Source: Brevundimonas sp.
Lineage (GTDB): Bacteria > Pseudomonadota > Alphaproteobacteria > Caulobacterales > Caulobacteraceae
Assembly (NCBI RefSeq): GCF_029946145.1
Contig: NZ_JAQSDY010000018.1
Span: forward strand, 1-32,004
Reading direction: 5' to 3'
DNA: 32,004 bases
Positions 17,022 through 26,330 of this stretch are shown here, one piece after another. Position numbers and translations under genes: made by a program. The notes beneath the pieces are model-generated. The model worked only from the letters and a program-made list of their open reading frames with translations. It had not been told where the DNA came from and did no database searches. Within the stretch, counting starts at the first letter, position 1, and every line of letters begins with the position of its first letter.

Positions 17022-18989
17022 ATGAAGATCCGCACCGCCGCCCTCGCCCTGCTGCTGACCTCGGCCGCCCTGCCGGCCCTGGCCCAGGTCCCGAACTCGC
17101 AAGCCGCGACACCCCTGCCCGTCCCGACCAGCCTGCCGCGCGCCCTGCCGCCGATCCCGGCCCCGCAGGACCGCGACTATCCCGGCGTCATCGGCATCCA
17201 GGCCGACCTGACCGACCTTGACCACAAGGTCATCCGCGTCCGCCAGACGGTCCCGGTCTCGGCCGGGCATCTGGTGCTGCAGTATCCGGAATTCATCCCC
17301 GGCAACCACGCCGACACCGGCCCGATCCAGCTGGTCTCGGGCCTGACCGTCACCGGCAATGGCCGGCGGATCGAATGGCTGCGCGACACCGTCGACCCTC
17401 ACGCCTTCCACCTCGACATCCCCGCCGGCGTTTCGGAAATCCAGGTCGCCTTCGAATGGCTGACGCAGCCGGACAACGCCACCTGGCGCGTTGTCATGAC
17501 CCCCGAGATGGTCAACCTCCAGTGGGAGAAGGCCCTGCTCTACCCGGCGGGTTACAACCACGACCGCATCACCTTCGCCCCGTCGGTCAAATTGCCCGAA
17601 GGCTGGAACTATGGCGTCGCCCTGACCACGACCGGCCGCGAGGGCGACGTCGCGACCTTCGCCCCCATCTCGCTCGAGCATCTGGCCGACAGTCCGATGT
17701 TCGCCGGCAAACACTATCGCCGCATCGACCTCGATCCCGGCGGCCGTTCGCCCGTCCATATGAACCTCGTCGGCGACACCGCCGCATCGCTGGTCGCGCC
17801 TGACGCGCGCATCGAGGAATACCGCTCGCTGGTCGACCAGGCCGACCGCCTGTTCGGGGCCCGCCATTTCGATCACTACGAATTCCTGCTGGGCCTGACC
17901 TCGAAGATGGGCGGCATCGGCCTCGAGCATCACCGCTCGTCCGAGAACACCGCCAGCCCGAGCTTCTTCACCGGCTCCGCCACCCCCGACTATGGCGCGC
18001 GCACCCTGCTGCCGCACGAATTCACCCATAGCTGGAACGGAAAATTCCGCCGCCCATCAGACGAATACGTCCAGAACTTCAACGTCCCCACCCAGAACAG
18101 CCTGATGTGGGTCTATGAGGGCCAGACCGAATACTGGGGCGACATCCTCGGCGCCCGTTCGGGTCTGGTCTCGAAGGACGAGGCCATCGCCAACCTCGCC
18201 GAGGTCGCCGGCTTCTATGACCAGCAACCCGGCCGTCAGTGGCGCGCCCTGCAGGATGTGAACAACCACAACCTGCTCGGCTATCGCACCAGCAATCCCT
18301 GGCCCTCGTGGATGCGCGGCACCGGCGACTACTACCGCGAGGCCCTGCTGATCTGGCTGGACGCCGACACCCTGATCCGCGAGGCCACCAACGAGCGCAA
18401 ATCCCTCGACGACTTCGCCAGGACCTTCTTCGGCGTCGACGACGGCGTCTGGGAGGCCAAGCCCTATACCTTCGACGACGTGGTCGCGGCCCTGAACGCG
18501 GTCCACCCGCACGACTGGGCCACCTTCCTGCGCACCCGCCTCGACGCCGTCGGCCCCGACGCTCGCGCCCCGCTCGACGGCATCACGCGCGCGGGCTACC
18601 GCCTCGCCTATGTCGACGACCTGACACCGGTCGAAAAGCGCATCCAGTCCGGCTGGGCCACCGACTTCCAGTACTCGCTGGGCTTCAGCCTGAACCCGGC
18701 CAACCGCATCACCGGCGTGCGCTGGGGCGGCCCGGCCTTCGAGCAAGGCCTCGGCGCCGGCTGGGATCTGATCGCCGTCGGCGACCGCACCGCCTCGGCC
18801 GAGGTTCTGCGCGACGCCGTCACCGCGGCGAAGGGCGGCGGCGACCCCATCGTCCTCGTGGTCAAGCGCGGTGACGAATTCCGCACCCTGTCCTTCGACT
18901 ACCACGACGGCCTGCGCTACCCGCGCCTGGTCCGCACCGAGGGAACCCGCGACCGCCTCGCCGACATCCTCGCCCCGCGGCGGCGGTGA
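17022..18989 (+). CDS. Secreted M61-family metallopeptidase, copy 2
   Basis: This 655-residue paralogue of the preceding gene follows 14 bp after it. The signal peptide is KIRTAALALLLTSAALPALAQ. Catalytic residues are conserved: HEFTHSWNGK with His332, Glu333 and His336, and WVYEGQTEYWG with Glu366. A C-terminal PDZ-like segment (WGGPAFEQGLGAGWDLIAVG) and the shared ending RDRLADILAPRRR complete it. The two proteins align along their whole length without large gaps, so this is a tandem duplication. The start ATG at 17022 has GAGGGA about five bases upstream. Substrate is unknown; known M61 members cleave N-terminal Gly or Ala. The pair ends at a hairpin terminator. Confidence 0.93.
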   Translation: MKIRTAALALLLTSAALPALAQVPNSQAATPLPVPTSLPRALPPIPAPQDRDYPGVIGIQADLTDLDHKVIRVRQTVPVSAGHLVLQYPEFIPGNHADTGPIQLVSGLTVTGNGRRIEWLRDTVDPHAFHLDIPAGVSEIQVAFEWLTQPDNATWRVVMTPEMVNLQWEKALLYPAGYNHDRITFAPSVKLPEGWNYGVALTTTGREGDVATFAPISLEHLADSPMFAGKHYRRIDLDPGGRSPVHMNLVGDTAASLVAPDARIEEYRSLVDQADRLFGARHFDHYEFLLGLTSKMGGIGLEHHRSSENTASPSFFTGSATPDYGARTLLPHEFTHSWNGKFRRPSDEYVQNFNVPTQNSLMWVYEGQTEYWGDILGARSGLVSKDEAIANLAEVAGFYDQQPGRQWRALQDVNNHNLLGYRTSNPWPSWMRGTGDYYREALLIWLDADTLIREATNERKSLDDFARTFFGVDDGVWEAKPYTFDDVVAALNAVHPHDWATFLRTRLDAVGPDARAPLDGITRAGYRLAYVDDLTPVEKRIQSGWATDFQYSLGFSLNPANRITGVRWGGPAFEQGLGAGWDLIAVGDRTASAEVLRDAVTAAKGGGDPIVLVVKRGDEFRTLSFDYHDGLRYPRLVRTEGTRDRLADILAPRRR

Positions 18990-19000
18990 CTCCCGGCGGC

Positions 19001-19030
19001 AAAAGGGCCGGGCGACATGGCCCGGCCCTT
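19001..19030. terminator. Bidirectional hairpin terminator between convergent genes
   Basis: A 10-bp stem (19003-19012 with 19021-19030) with an 8-nt loop lies between the converging M61 and DJ-1-family genes. On the minus strand it is followed by four U residues; on the plus strand the tail is only two U residues. It probably works for both, better for the minus-strand gene. Confidence 0.7.
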
Positions 19031-19047
19031 CGCCGTTCGCGCCGGAC

Positions 19048-19722
19048 CTACAGCAGTTTCAGCAGGGCCCCGGCCGCCTCACGCGACGAAGCCGGGTTCT
19101 GGCCGGTGACCAGCTTGCCGTCGGTCAACACATAGGACGCCCAGTCCGCGCCCTTCGAATACTCGCCGCCGTTGGCCTTGAGCATGTCTTCGACCAGGAA
19201 CGGCACGATCTCGGTCAGGCCGACGGCCTCTTCCTCGCTGTTGGTGAAGCCGGCGACCCTGCGGCCCTTGACCAGCGGTTCGCCGTCGACGCCCTTCACC
19301 GACTTCAGCACGCCCGGCGCGTGACAGACCGCGGCCACAGGCTTGTCGGCCTTCACGAACGCCTCGATCAGGCTGATCGAATTCCTGTCTTCCGCGAGGT
19401 CCCACAGCGGTCCGTGACCGCCGGGATAGAAGACGGCGTCGAAGTCCGCCGCGCGGACGCTGTCCAGCCGCACCGTATGGGCCAGGACCTTCTGCGCGTC
19501 CTCGTCAGCCTTGAAGCGGGCGGTGTCCTCGCTCTGGGCGTCGGGTTCGTCGCTCTTGGGGTCGAGCGGCGGCAGGCCCCCCTTGGGCGAGGCCACGACG
19601 ATGTCCGCCTCGGCGTCCTTGAGCGCATAGTAGGGCGCGGCGAATTCTTCCAGCCAGAAGCCGGTCTTCTTGCCGGTGTCGCCGAGCTGGTCGTGCGAGG
19701 TCATCACCATCAGGATGTTCAT
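19048..19722 (-). CDS. DJ-1/PfpI-family protein, Hsp31-like
   Basis: This 224-residue cytoplasmic protein has a class I glutamine-amidotransferase-like fold. The nucleophile elbow is AVCHAPGVL with Cys133 and His134; the conserved Glu near residue 25-26 lies in GFWLEEFAAPY; and YPGGHGPLWDL (about 99-109) is the signature of the Hsp31/glyoxalase III-like branch. Such proteins act as glutathione-independent glyoxalases, deglycases or holding chaperones; which one applies cannot be told. The ATG at 19722 is supported by GGACCGACTCC just upstream. It is a single gene, with the rplL terminator 60 bp upstream and a convergent terminator downstream. Confidence 0.92.
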   Translation of the reverse strand: MNILMVMTSHDQLGDTGKKTGFWLEEFAAPYYALKDAEADIVVASPKGGLPPLDPKSDEPDAQSEDTARFKADEDAQKVLAHTVRLDSVRAADFDAVFYPGGHGPLWDLAEDRNSISLIEAFVKADKPVAAVCHAPGVLKSVKGVDGEPLVKGRRVAGFTNSEEEAVGLTEIVPFLVEDMLKANGGEYSKGADWASYVLTDGKLVTGQNPASSREAAGALLKLL

Positions 19723-19784
19723 GGAGTCGGTCCTTCATTCGGGGCGTAAGACGGGATGGACCCCGTCGTCTGCCAGCCAGAACG

Positions 19785-19816
19785 AAAACGGGCCCGATGG
19801 TTTCCCATCGGGCCCG
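19785..19816 (-). terminator. Intrinsic terminator of rplJL
   Basis: A perfect 12-bp stem (19789-19800 with 19805-19816) with a 4-nt loop is followed on the minus strand by UUUU. It begins 44 bp after the rplL stop. Its strength suggests that rplJL transcription ends here and does not supply rpoBC. Confidence 0.9.
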
Positions 19817-19860
19817 CGATATCGGGACGCAGGTCGCGTCCTCAAGCCATGAGGTCGATC

Positions 19861-20244
19861 TTACTTGATCTGGACCTTGGCGCCGGCTTCCGTCAGCTTC
19901 TTGGCGACTTCGTCGGCGTTCTGCTTGGAGACGTTCTCGACGACGTTCTGCGGAGCGCCTTCGACCAGGTCCTTGGCTTCCTTCAGACCCAGATCCGAAC
20001 GCACGCCGCGGACTTCCTTGATCACGTTGATCTTCTTGTCGCCGCCGTCCAGCAGGACGACGGTGAACTCGGTCTGCTCTTCAGCAGCTTCGGCGGGGGC
20101 GGCGCCGCCACCGGCGGGCATGGCCATGGCGACCGGAGCAGCGGCGCTGACGCCCCACTTTTCTTCCAGCAGCTTGGACAGTTCGGCGGCTTCCAGAACG
20201 GTCAGTTTCGACAGGTCTTCAACGATTTTGGCGAGATCGGCCAT
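19861..20244 (-). CDS. rplL: 50S ribosomal protein L7/L12
   Basis: This 127-residue stalk protein recruits translational GTPases to the ribosome. The N-terminal dimerisation domain ([20 protein letters not shown], to about residue 32) is joined by an Ala/Gly/Pro-rich hinge (about 33-55) to the C-terminal factor-binding domain, with [14 protein letters not shown] and the final AGAKVQIK. Length is normal. It follows rplJ by 66 bp and has GGAAAA-type sequence before the ATG. Multiple dimers bind the L10 C-terminal helix. A strong terminator follows, unlike the read-through into rpoB of E. coli. Confidence 0.98.
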   Translation of the reverse strand: MADLAKIVEDLSKLTVLEAAELSKLLEEKWGVSAAAPVAMAMPAGGGAAPAEAAEEQTEFTVVLLDGGDKKINVIKEVRGVRSDLGLKEAKDLVEGAPQNVVENVSKQNADEVAKKLTEAGAKVQIK

Positions 20245-20310
20245 GTGAGTTTTCCTTCGGAGGAGTTGTTGTCAGAGAGAGTTTTGCAGAGATGAAAGAG
20301 GCGGTTCCGC

Positions 20311-20826
20311 TTACGCGGCGTCCTTGGCGGCATACGCGCTGAACACGCGAGCCAGTTGGGAAGCCGGAGCTTGCACGACGCCGGCGATCTTGGTCGCGGG
20401 CGCATTGAGCAGGCCGAGCAGCGAAGCGCGGATCTGGTCCAGCGACGGCAGTTTGGAGAGAACCTCCACGCCCTTCGCGTCCAGAACCTTCTCACCCATG
20501 AAGCCGCCCAGAACCACGAACTTGTCGTTGGCCTTGGCGTATTCAGCGGTGATCTTGGCGGCCGTCACCGCGTCGTCGGCATAGGCGATGCCCACGGGAC
20601 CCTTGAACAGGCCGTGGTAGTCGCTGCCTTCGGCGGCATCCAGCGCCTTGAGCGCCAGGCGGTTCTTGACCACCTTGAACGTGCCGCCGGCAGTACGCAG
20701 GCGTCCACGCAGGTCTTCCATGTCCGCAACGGTCAGACCCAGGTTGTGGGTCACGACCACGGCGCCCGCGTCGGCGAAGACGCCCTTGAGCGTCTCGATC
20801 GACTCGGCTTTTTGAGCGCGGTCCAT
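20311..20826 (-). CDS. rplJ: 50S ribosomal protein L10
   Basis: This 171-residue protein anchors L7/L12 dimers to 23S rRNA at the stalk base. It begins MDRAQKAESIETLKGVFADA, contains FKVVKNRLALKAL (about 51-63), a typical RNA-binding segment, and ends in the long helix that holds L12 (LARVFSAYAAKDAA). I chose the ATG at 20826 because GGAGAC lies six bases upstream and the start matches the family; a longer frame to 20991 does not. It is the first gene of the rplJL unit. rplK and rplA, its usual upstream neighbours, are absent: a divergent membrane-protein gene lies there. Confidence 0.97.
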   Translation of the reverse strand: MDRAQKAESIETLKGVFADAGAVVVTHNLGLTVADMEDLRGRLRTAGGTFKVVKNRLALKALDAAEGSDYHGLFKGPVGIAYADDAVTAAKITAEYAKANDKFVVLGGFMGEKVLDAKGVEVLSKLPSLDQIRASLLGLLNAPATKIAGVVQAPASQLARVFSAYAAKDAA

Positions 20827-21095
20827 TGCGGTCTCCAGTCTGGTATTCGCCGCCGGGCTTATTCCCGACGACGGATTGGCCAGTGCGCCGCGCATCGCTG
20901 CGAAGCGTTCAGGCCGGTCGTAATGTCCGAAGGAGGCTCGAACCCCGTGCGGCCCGGATACCGGGTCGACGATGGCCGTCTGCATCCCCATCTCCCCACG
21001 GCGCCAGAGGGCTCTCTGGCATTTATGGCCCGGGTGACCCCCAGACCCCGAAGTTCTCGGACAGGACCGCCGCGGCCGAAGCTGCGACGGAAGAG
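20827..21095 (-). promoter_or_regulatory. Long 5' leader of rplJL
   Basis: If transcription starts about seven bases after the promoter at 21102-21129, the rplJ mRNA has a leader near 270 nt. It contains no supportable gene. A short hairpin lies at 21003-21020 (7-bp stem). L10 or the L10-L12 complex represses translation through such leaders in E. coli and other bacteria, so autoregulation is likely, but I could not fit a specific L10-leader consensus by eye. The remaining divergent stretch to 21191 holds the promoter of the plus-strand gene. Confidence 0.45.
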
Positions 21096-21101
21096 GCGCG
21101 C

Positions 21102-21129
21102 TCTATACACGGACCCGCGCAGAACTCAA
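21102..21129 (-). promoter_or_regulatory. Sigma-70-type promoter for rplJL
   Basis: On the minus strand TTGAGT (21124-21129) and TATAGA (21102-21107) are separated by 16 bp, a close match to the housekeeping consensus. It is oriented toward rplJ and stands out in otherwise GC-rich sequence. Confidence 0.65.
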
Positions 21130-21191
21130 GCGCCGGCTCTTCCCAAGCGTCGCCGATGGGCGTCAGATGCCGCGAAACCCGGGGCAGGACC

Positions 21192-23060
21192 ATGACCGTA
21201 CCAACCGACGACGCGCCGCCCGTTCCGTTGGAGGCGATGGGCCGCGACAGCCTCGGCCGCGACGCCGCGCCCTGGCTGGCGCCGGCGCGCCTGGCCATCG
21301 GCCTGCTGCAGGGCCTTGGCCTGTTCTGGCTGCACCGCGCCTCGGACGGCGTGGCGACCTGGCCCGCGACCCAGCCCCTGCTGTTCGGTCCCCTGCTGCT
21401 GGTCTTCGGCTTCCTGCCGGTCATGGTGCTGGCTGGCGTCGGCCGTCTGCGGCTGACGACCCTGGTCATCTGGACAATCGTCGCCGCCGTCGCATTGGTT
21501 TTGCTGGGCCTGCACGACATCGCCCGCCAGAGCGCCGAAACCCTGCAGGGCCCTCCCTTCCTGTCGCCGCCGGTCATCCTGTTCTCGGCCGCCGCCCTGT
21601 TCATAGCCCATCATCTGGTGGCCCCGGCCGACATGGAGCGCCGCCGCATCGCCGGTTACCCTGCCTATTTCGACACCGCCACCAAGTCGCTGGTGCAACT
21701 GGCCCTGTCGATCGGCTTCACCGGCGCCTTCTGGGCCCTGCTGCATCTCGGGGCGGCCCTGTTCCGGATTATCGGCCTCGACTTCCTTGAGGACCTGCTC
21801 CGCAAGGACTGGTTCTACATCCCGGCCACCTTCGTGGTCTTCGCCGTCGCCGTGCATCTGACCGACGTACGCGACGGCCTGATCCGCGGCGTCCGCACCG
21901 TGGGACTGATGCTGCTGTCCTGGCTGTTGCTGGTGATGACGGTGCTGGTCGCCGGATTTGTCGCCGCCCTGCCCTTCACCGGGCTGCAGGGCCTGTGGGA
22001 GACCGGCAGCGCCACGGCCCTGGTCCTGTCCGCCGCGGCCGCCCTGATCATCCTCATCAACGCCGCCTATCAGGACGGCCGCCCGGACAACCGGCCGCCG
22101 GCGGTGCTGCGGATCGCCGTGCGCGTCGCTGCGGTCCTGATCACGCCCCTGGTCGTCATCGCCTTCTGGGGCCTGGCCTTGCGCGTCGGCCAGTACGGCC
22201 TGACGCCGGACAGGATCATCGCCGCCGCCTGCGCCGTCGTCGGCGCCGCCTTCGCGGTCGGCTACGGCTGGGCCGCGCTCAGCCCGTTCTGGCGCAAGGG
22301 CGAGTGGATGCGGCCGCTGGAGCGCGCCACCATCTGGACCGGGGTCCTCGCCCTCGCCCTGATCCTGGCCCTGTTCAGTCCGCTGCTCGACCCCGCCCGG
22401 CTCTCCGTGACGGATCAGGTCGCGCGGCTCCAGCGCGGCGCGGTGACGCCGGACCGGTTCGACTACCATTTCCTCCGCTTCGAGAGCGGCAAGGCCGGAC
22501 AGGCGGCTCTGGCCCGGCTCACCCGATCCGGGAACGCGGACATCGCCGCCCGCGCCCGTACGGCCCGGTCTGCGACCGACCGGTATGACGCCGCCGCGCT
22601 TCGCCCCCGCCCTCCTCAACTCATCGAGATGTCGCCGGCGGGTTCGGCCTTGCCGGCTGATTTCCTGACCTCAATCGAGGGCCAGGCGCTGCGCGGCTGC
22701 GACGCCGCGGGCGACTGCGTCGCCGCGCTGCAGGACGTCAACCGCGACGGGACGCCCGAGGTCCTGCTGGCCCGGGCCCATGGCGTCCAGGTCTTCGCCC
22801 GCGTCGACCCGACCCGCTGGACCGTCGTAGGGTCCTTCGATCCGGCCGTCTGCCAGGGACGGGAATCCGCCGACCTGCGCGAGGCGTTCCGCGCGGGTCG
22901 ATCCGCACCCGTGTCGTCCGTCTGGCCCGATCTCGTCTTCGGGACCGACTCGCGCGCCCGGTTCACGCCGGATCCGGCGACGTGCGGCCGCGCGCCCGTC
23001 TCTGGCTGGCTTGACCGTTTCGGCGCCCGCGGGCCGGCGGCGGCGGCTCCGGGCGACTAG
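21192..23060 (+). CDS. DUF4153-type multi-pass inner-membrane protein
   Basis: This 622-residue protein has about ten hydrophobic segments between residues 30 and 410 (for example IAIGLLQGLGLFWL-like near 35, VILFSAAALFIAHHL near 135, VGLMLLSWLLLVMTVLV near 240). That layout and the segment YFDTATKSLVQLALS fit the DUF4153 family, whose function is unknown. The last 190 residues are hydrophilic and contain DVNRDGTPEVLL (from about residue 515), a DxNxDG calcium-loop-like motif as in FG-GAP repeats. Four Cys lie in this tail, which suits a periplasmic location. The ATG at 21192 is preferred over a frame open from 20826, because GGGGCAGGA lies just upstream and the family-like sequence starts there. 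Confidence 0.75.
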   Translation: MTVPTDDAPPVPLEAMGRDSLGRDAAPWLAPARLAIGLLQGLGLFWLHRASDGVATWPATQPLLFGPLLLVFGFLPVMVLAGVGRLRLTTLVIWTIVAAVALVLLGLHDIARQSAETLQGPPFLSPPVILFSAAALFIAHHLVAPADMERRRIAGYPAYFDTATKSLVQLALSIGFTGAFWALLHLGAALFRIIGLDFLEDLLRKDWFYIPATFVVFAVAVHLTDVRDGLIRGVRTVGLMLLSWLLLVMTVLVAGFVAALPFTGLQGLWETGSATALVLSAAAALIILINAAYQDGRPDNRPPAVLRIAVRVAAVLITPLVVIAFWGLALRVGQYGLTPDRIIAAACAVVGAAFAVGYGWAALSPFWRKGEWMRPLERATIWTGVLALALILALFSPLLDPARLSVTDQVARLQRGAVTPDRFDYHFLRFESGKAGQAALARLTRSGNADIAARARTARSATDRYDAAALRPRPPQLIEMSPAGSALPADFLTSIEGQALRGCDAAGDCVAALQDVNRDGTPEVLLARAHGVQVFARVDPTRWTVVGSFDPAVCQGRESADLREAFRAGRSAPVSSVWPDLVFGTDSRARFTPDPATCGRAPVSGWLDRFGARGPAAAAPGD

Positions 23061-23163
23061 CCCCGCCACACCCGATCGCGCGCCGAATGCAGTGCGGGCC
23101 TTGACCCGCTCCCAATCCGGTTCATTACGTTCAGTTCATGAAATCGGGATCGGGGGAACCCGC

Positions 23164-24330
23164 GTGAACCAGGACGGACCACAGGCTGAACTGCTGCGCC
23201 GCGCCGCCGAAGCGCTGGCGCGCCGTGATCCGCAATCCGCCCTCGGCCTTCTGGATCAGGCCGACCGGATCGGTCCGACCCACAATGGCGCCCTGAACCG
23301 GGCCGTGGCGTTGCGGCTCATCGGCGACTTTAACGGCGCCCTGATGGTGCTCGACGACGCCCTGGCCATGCAGCCCTATGATTTTACGGCGCTGCTGGCC
23401 AAGGCCGCGATGCTGGAGAAGATCGGCAGGGCCCAAGCCGCCGCCGACGTCTACCGCAACGCGTTGAAGATCGCCCCGCCCCGCGACCGCTGCCCGCCCC
23501 CGCTTGCGGCGCAGATGGACCACGCCGACGGTGTCGTGCGCCGCCACGCCGAGGCCCTGCGCGACCACATGAAGCACGAGGTCGCCGCCCTTCGCGGCAC
23601 GACCGACCCCGCCTCCCTCGACCGGTTCGACGAGGGGTTGGAAATCTACGCGGGCCTGAAGACCGCGCCGAAGCAGGAACCCCTGCTGCTCGACTATCCC
23701 CGCCTCCCGGCCATTCCCTTCTACGACCGCGCCCTGTTCCCGTGGCTCGATACGCTGGAGGCCGCCACCCCGGTCATCCAGGCGGAGCTCGAGGCCCTGC
23801 TGGCCTCGTCCTTCGACGAGTTCGCCCCCTATATCGCCTACCCGAAGGACGCCCCCGTCAATCAGTGGGGCGAGCTGAATCACTCGCGCAAATGGAGCTC
23901 GCTCTGGCTGTGGCGCGACGGCGAACGGCAGGATGCGGTCTGCGAACGCTGCCCCCGGACAGCCGCCCTGCTTGAGTCCCTGCCGATGTGCCGTCAGGAG
24001 GGGTTCGCCCCGACCGCCGTCTTCTCGGCGCTCCAGCCCCACACCCACATCCCGGCCCATACCGGCTCGTCCAACGTCCGCCTGCTGACCCACCTGCCGC
24101 TGATCCTGCCCGGCCCGGCCCGTTTCCGCGTCGGCAATACGGTGCGGGACTGGAAGATGGGTCAGGCCTGGGTGTTCGACGACACCATCGAGCACGAGGC
24201 CTGGAACGACGCCGACCAGATGCGCGTCATTCTGATCTTCGACATCTGGAACCCGTGGCTGACGGACGGCGAGAAAGCCCTGATCACGGCCATGATGCAG
24301 GCCCGGCGCGGCTTCACGGGCGAGGGCTGA
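23164..24330 (+). CDS. Aspartyl/asparaginyl beta-hydroxylase with TPR-like N-terminus
   Basis: This 388-residue protein has a helical TPR-like N-terminus (about residues 10-120; LLRRAAEALARRDPQSALGL, then AMLEKIGRAQAAADVYRNAL) and a C-terminal AspH-type domain of the 2-oxoglutarate/Fe(II) dioxygenases. HIPAHTGSSNVRLLTH and FDDTIEHEAWN match the core of that family; by alignment to mammalian AspH the iron ligands are His299 and His344, with Asp340 in the second-shell position. These enzymes hydroxylate Asp/Asn side chains, or lipids in some bacterial relatives. The start is the GTG at 23164, preceded by GGGGGAA; the frame is open further upstream but lacks a ribosome-binding site. It lies 103 bp after the DUF4153 gene; no functional link is evident. 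Confidence 0.9.
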   Translation: MNQDGPQAELLRRAAEALARRDPQSALGLLDQADRIGPTHNGALNRAVALRLIGDFNGALMVLDDALAMQPYDFTALLAKAAMLEKIGRAQAAADVYRNALKIAPPRDRCPPPLAAQMDHADGVVRRHAEALRDHMKHEVAALRGTTDPASLDRFDEGLEIYAGLKTAPKQEPLLLDYPRLPAIPFYDRALFPWLDTLEAATPVIQAELEALLASSFDEFAPYIAYPKDAPVNQWGELNHSRKWSSLWLWRDGERQDAVCERCPRTAALLESLPMCRQEGFAPTAVFSALQPHTHIPAHTGSSNVRLLTHLPLILPGPARFRVGNTVRDWKMGQAWVFDDTIEHEAWNDADQMRVILIFDIWNPWLTDGEKALITAMMQARRGFTGEG

Positions 24331-24335
24331 GCCTC

Positions 24336-24506
24336 ACCTCCCCATTCGCGTAGGCGAATGGGGAGGACAGGTCGGCGCGTCAGCGACGACCAGGAGGGGA
24401 CGACGCCGACGGATGTGATCTGAGCCAATCGGCCTCCGCCGGCGTCGCCCCCTCCTGACCGCTGCGCGGTCTGTCCTCCCCATCGGCCTTCGCCGATGGG
24501 GAGGTG
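24336..24506. repeat. Composite inverted repeat with two hairpins
   Basis: Two units in inverted orientation fill the first half of the 331-bp gap 24331-24661. The left hairpin pairs 24337-24349 with 24354-24366; the right pairs 24475-24487 with 24492-24504. Both stems are 13 bp with a 4-nt loop and share CCTCCCCAT. The flanking inner sequences (around GGAGGGGACGACGCC and GGCGTCGCCCCCTCC) also pair imperfectly, so the whole element could fold into one cruciform-like structure. It follows the hydroxylase stop by a few bases and may help end its transcript, although no U-tract is present. Confidence 0.82.
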
Positions 24507-24523
24507 ACGCCTCAGCCCCGGCT

Positions 24524-24537
24524 CCCCCCCCCCCCCC
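24524..24537. repeat. Run of 14 C
   Basis: An uninterrupted 14-C homopolymer lies 124 bp upstream of the response-regulator ATG. It is not coding in any supported frame. Such runs change length readily, and assembly errors here are also possible. Confidence 0.85.
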
Positions 24538-24661
24538 GTTAACCCACCGCTCACCACCCCGCACAACCCGATCTTCACCTTGTGGGGCGTAAAAACGTCC
24601 CGGAATGAGCCAGTCCCGCTTCAACGAGGGCCGGCCGCAACGTGATGATGAAGGGCACCCC

Positions 24662-26119
<1,458 letters not shown>

Positions 26120-26178
26120 GGCAGGACCGGCGCGGCCCCGGGTGACGCAATTCGGCAACGTCCCTGCAAAGCCCGCAG

Positions 26179-26203
26179 TCTGACCAAAAGTTCATTGGTC
26201 AGA
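26179..26203. promoter_or_regulatory. 9-bp palindrome upstream of the TonB-dependent receptor
   Basis: TCTGACCAA (26179-26187) and TTGGTCAGA (26195-26203) are perfect reverse complements with a 7-nt AT-rich spacer. It lies 128 bp before the receptor ATG and 60 bp after the regulator stop. It has no U-tract, so an operator for a dimeric regulator is as likely as a terminator. The rest of 26120-26330 shows nothing I can name. Confidence 0.5.
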
Positions 26204-26330
26204 GACCGCGCAAACCCCGAAGACGCGTGGGCTGCGCGCACCCACAACCTTTGGTTTCCTTGCTGAAACGCGACGGAAACATGGGCGGGCGACGTTGCAG
26301 CTTCGTCGTCCTCCCCCGAAGGCCCTTCGC

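Noticed and set aside
19048..19722. Annotation as intracellular protease PfpI
   Set aside because: The GGHGPLWDL and AVCHAP motifs fit the Hsp31/glyoxalase III-like branch better, and protease activity cannot be claimed from sequence.
20935..20965. A tRNA T-arm-like GGTTCGAGCC string on the minus strand upstream of rplJ
   Set aside because: No acceptor stem, D-arm or anticodon arm can be built around it; it is part of the leader.
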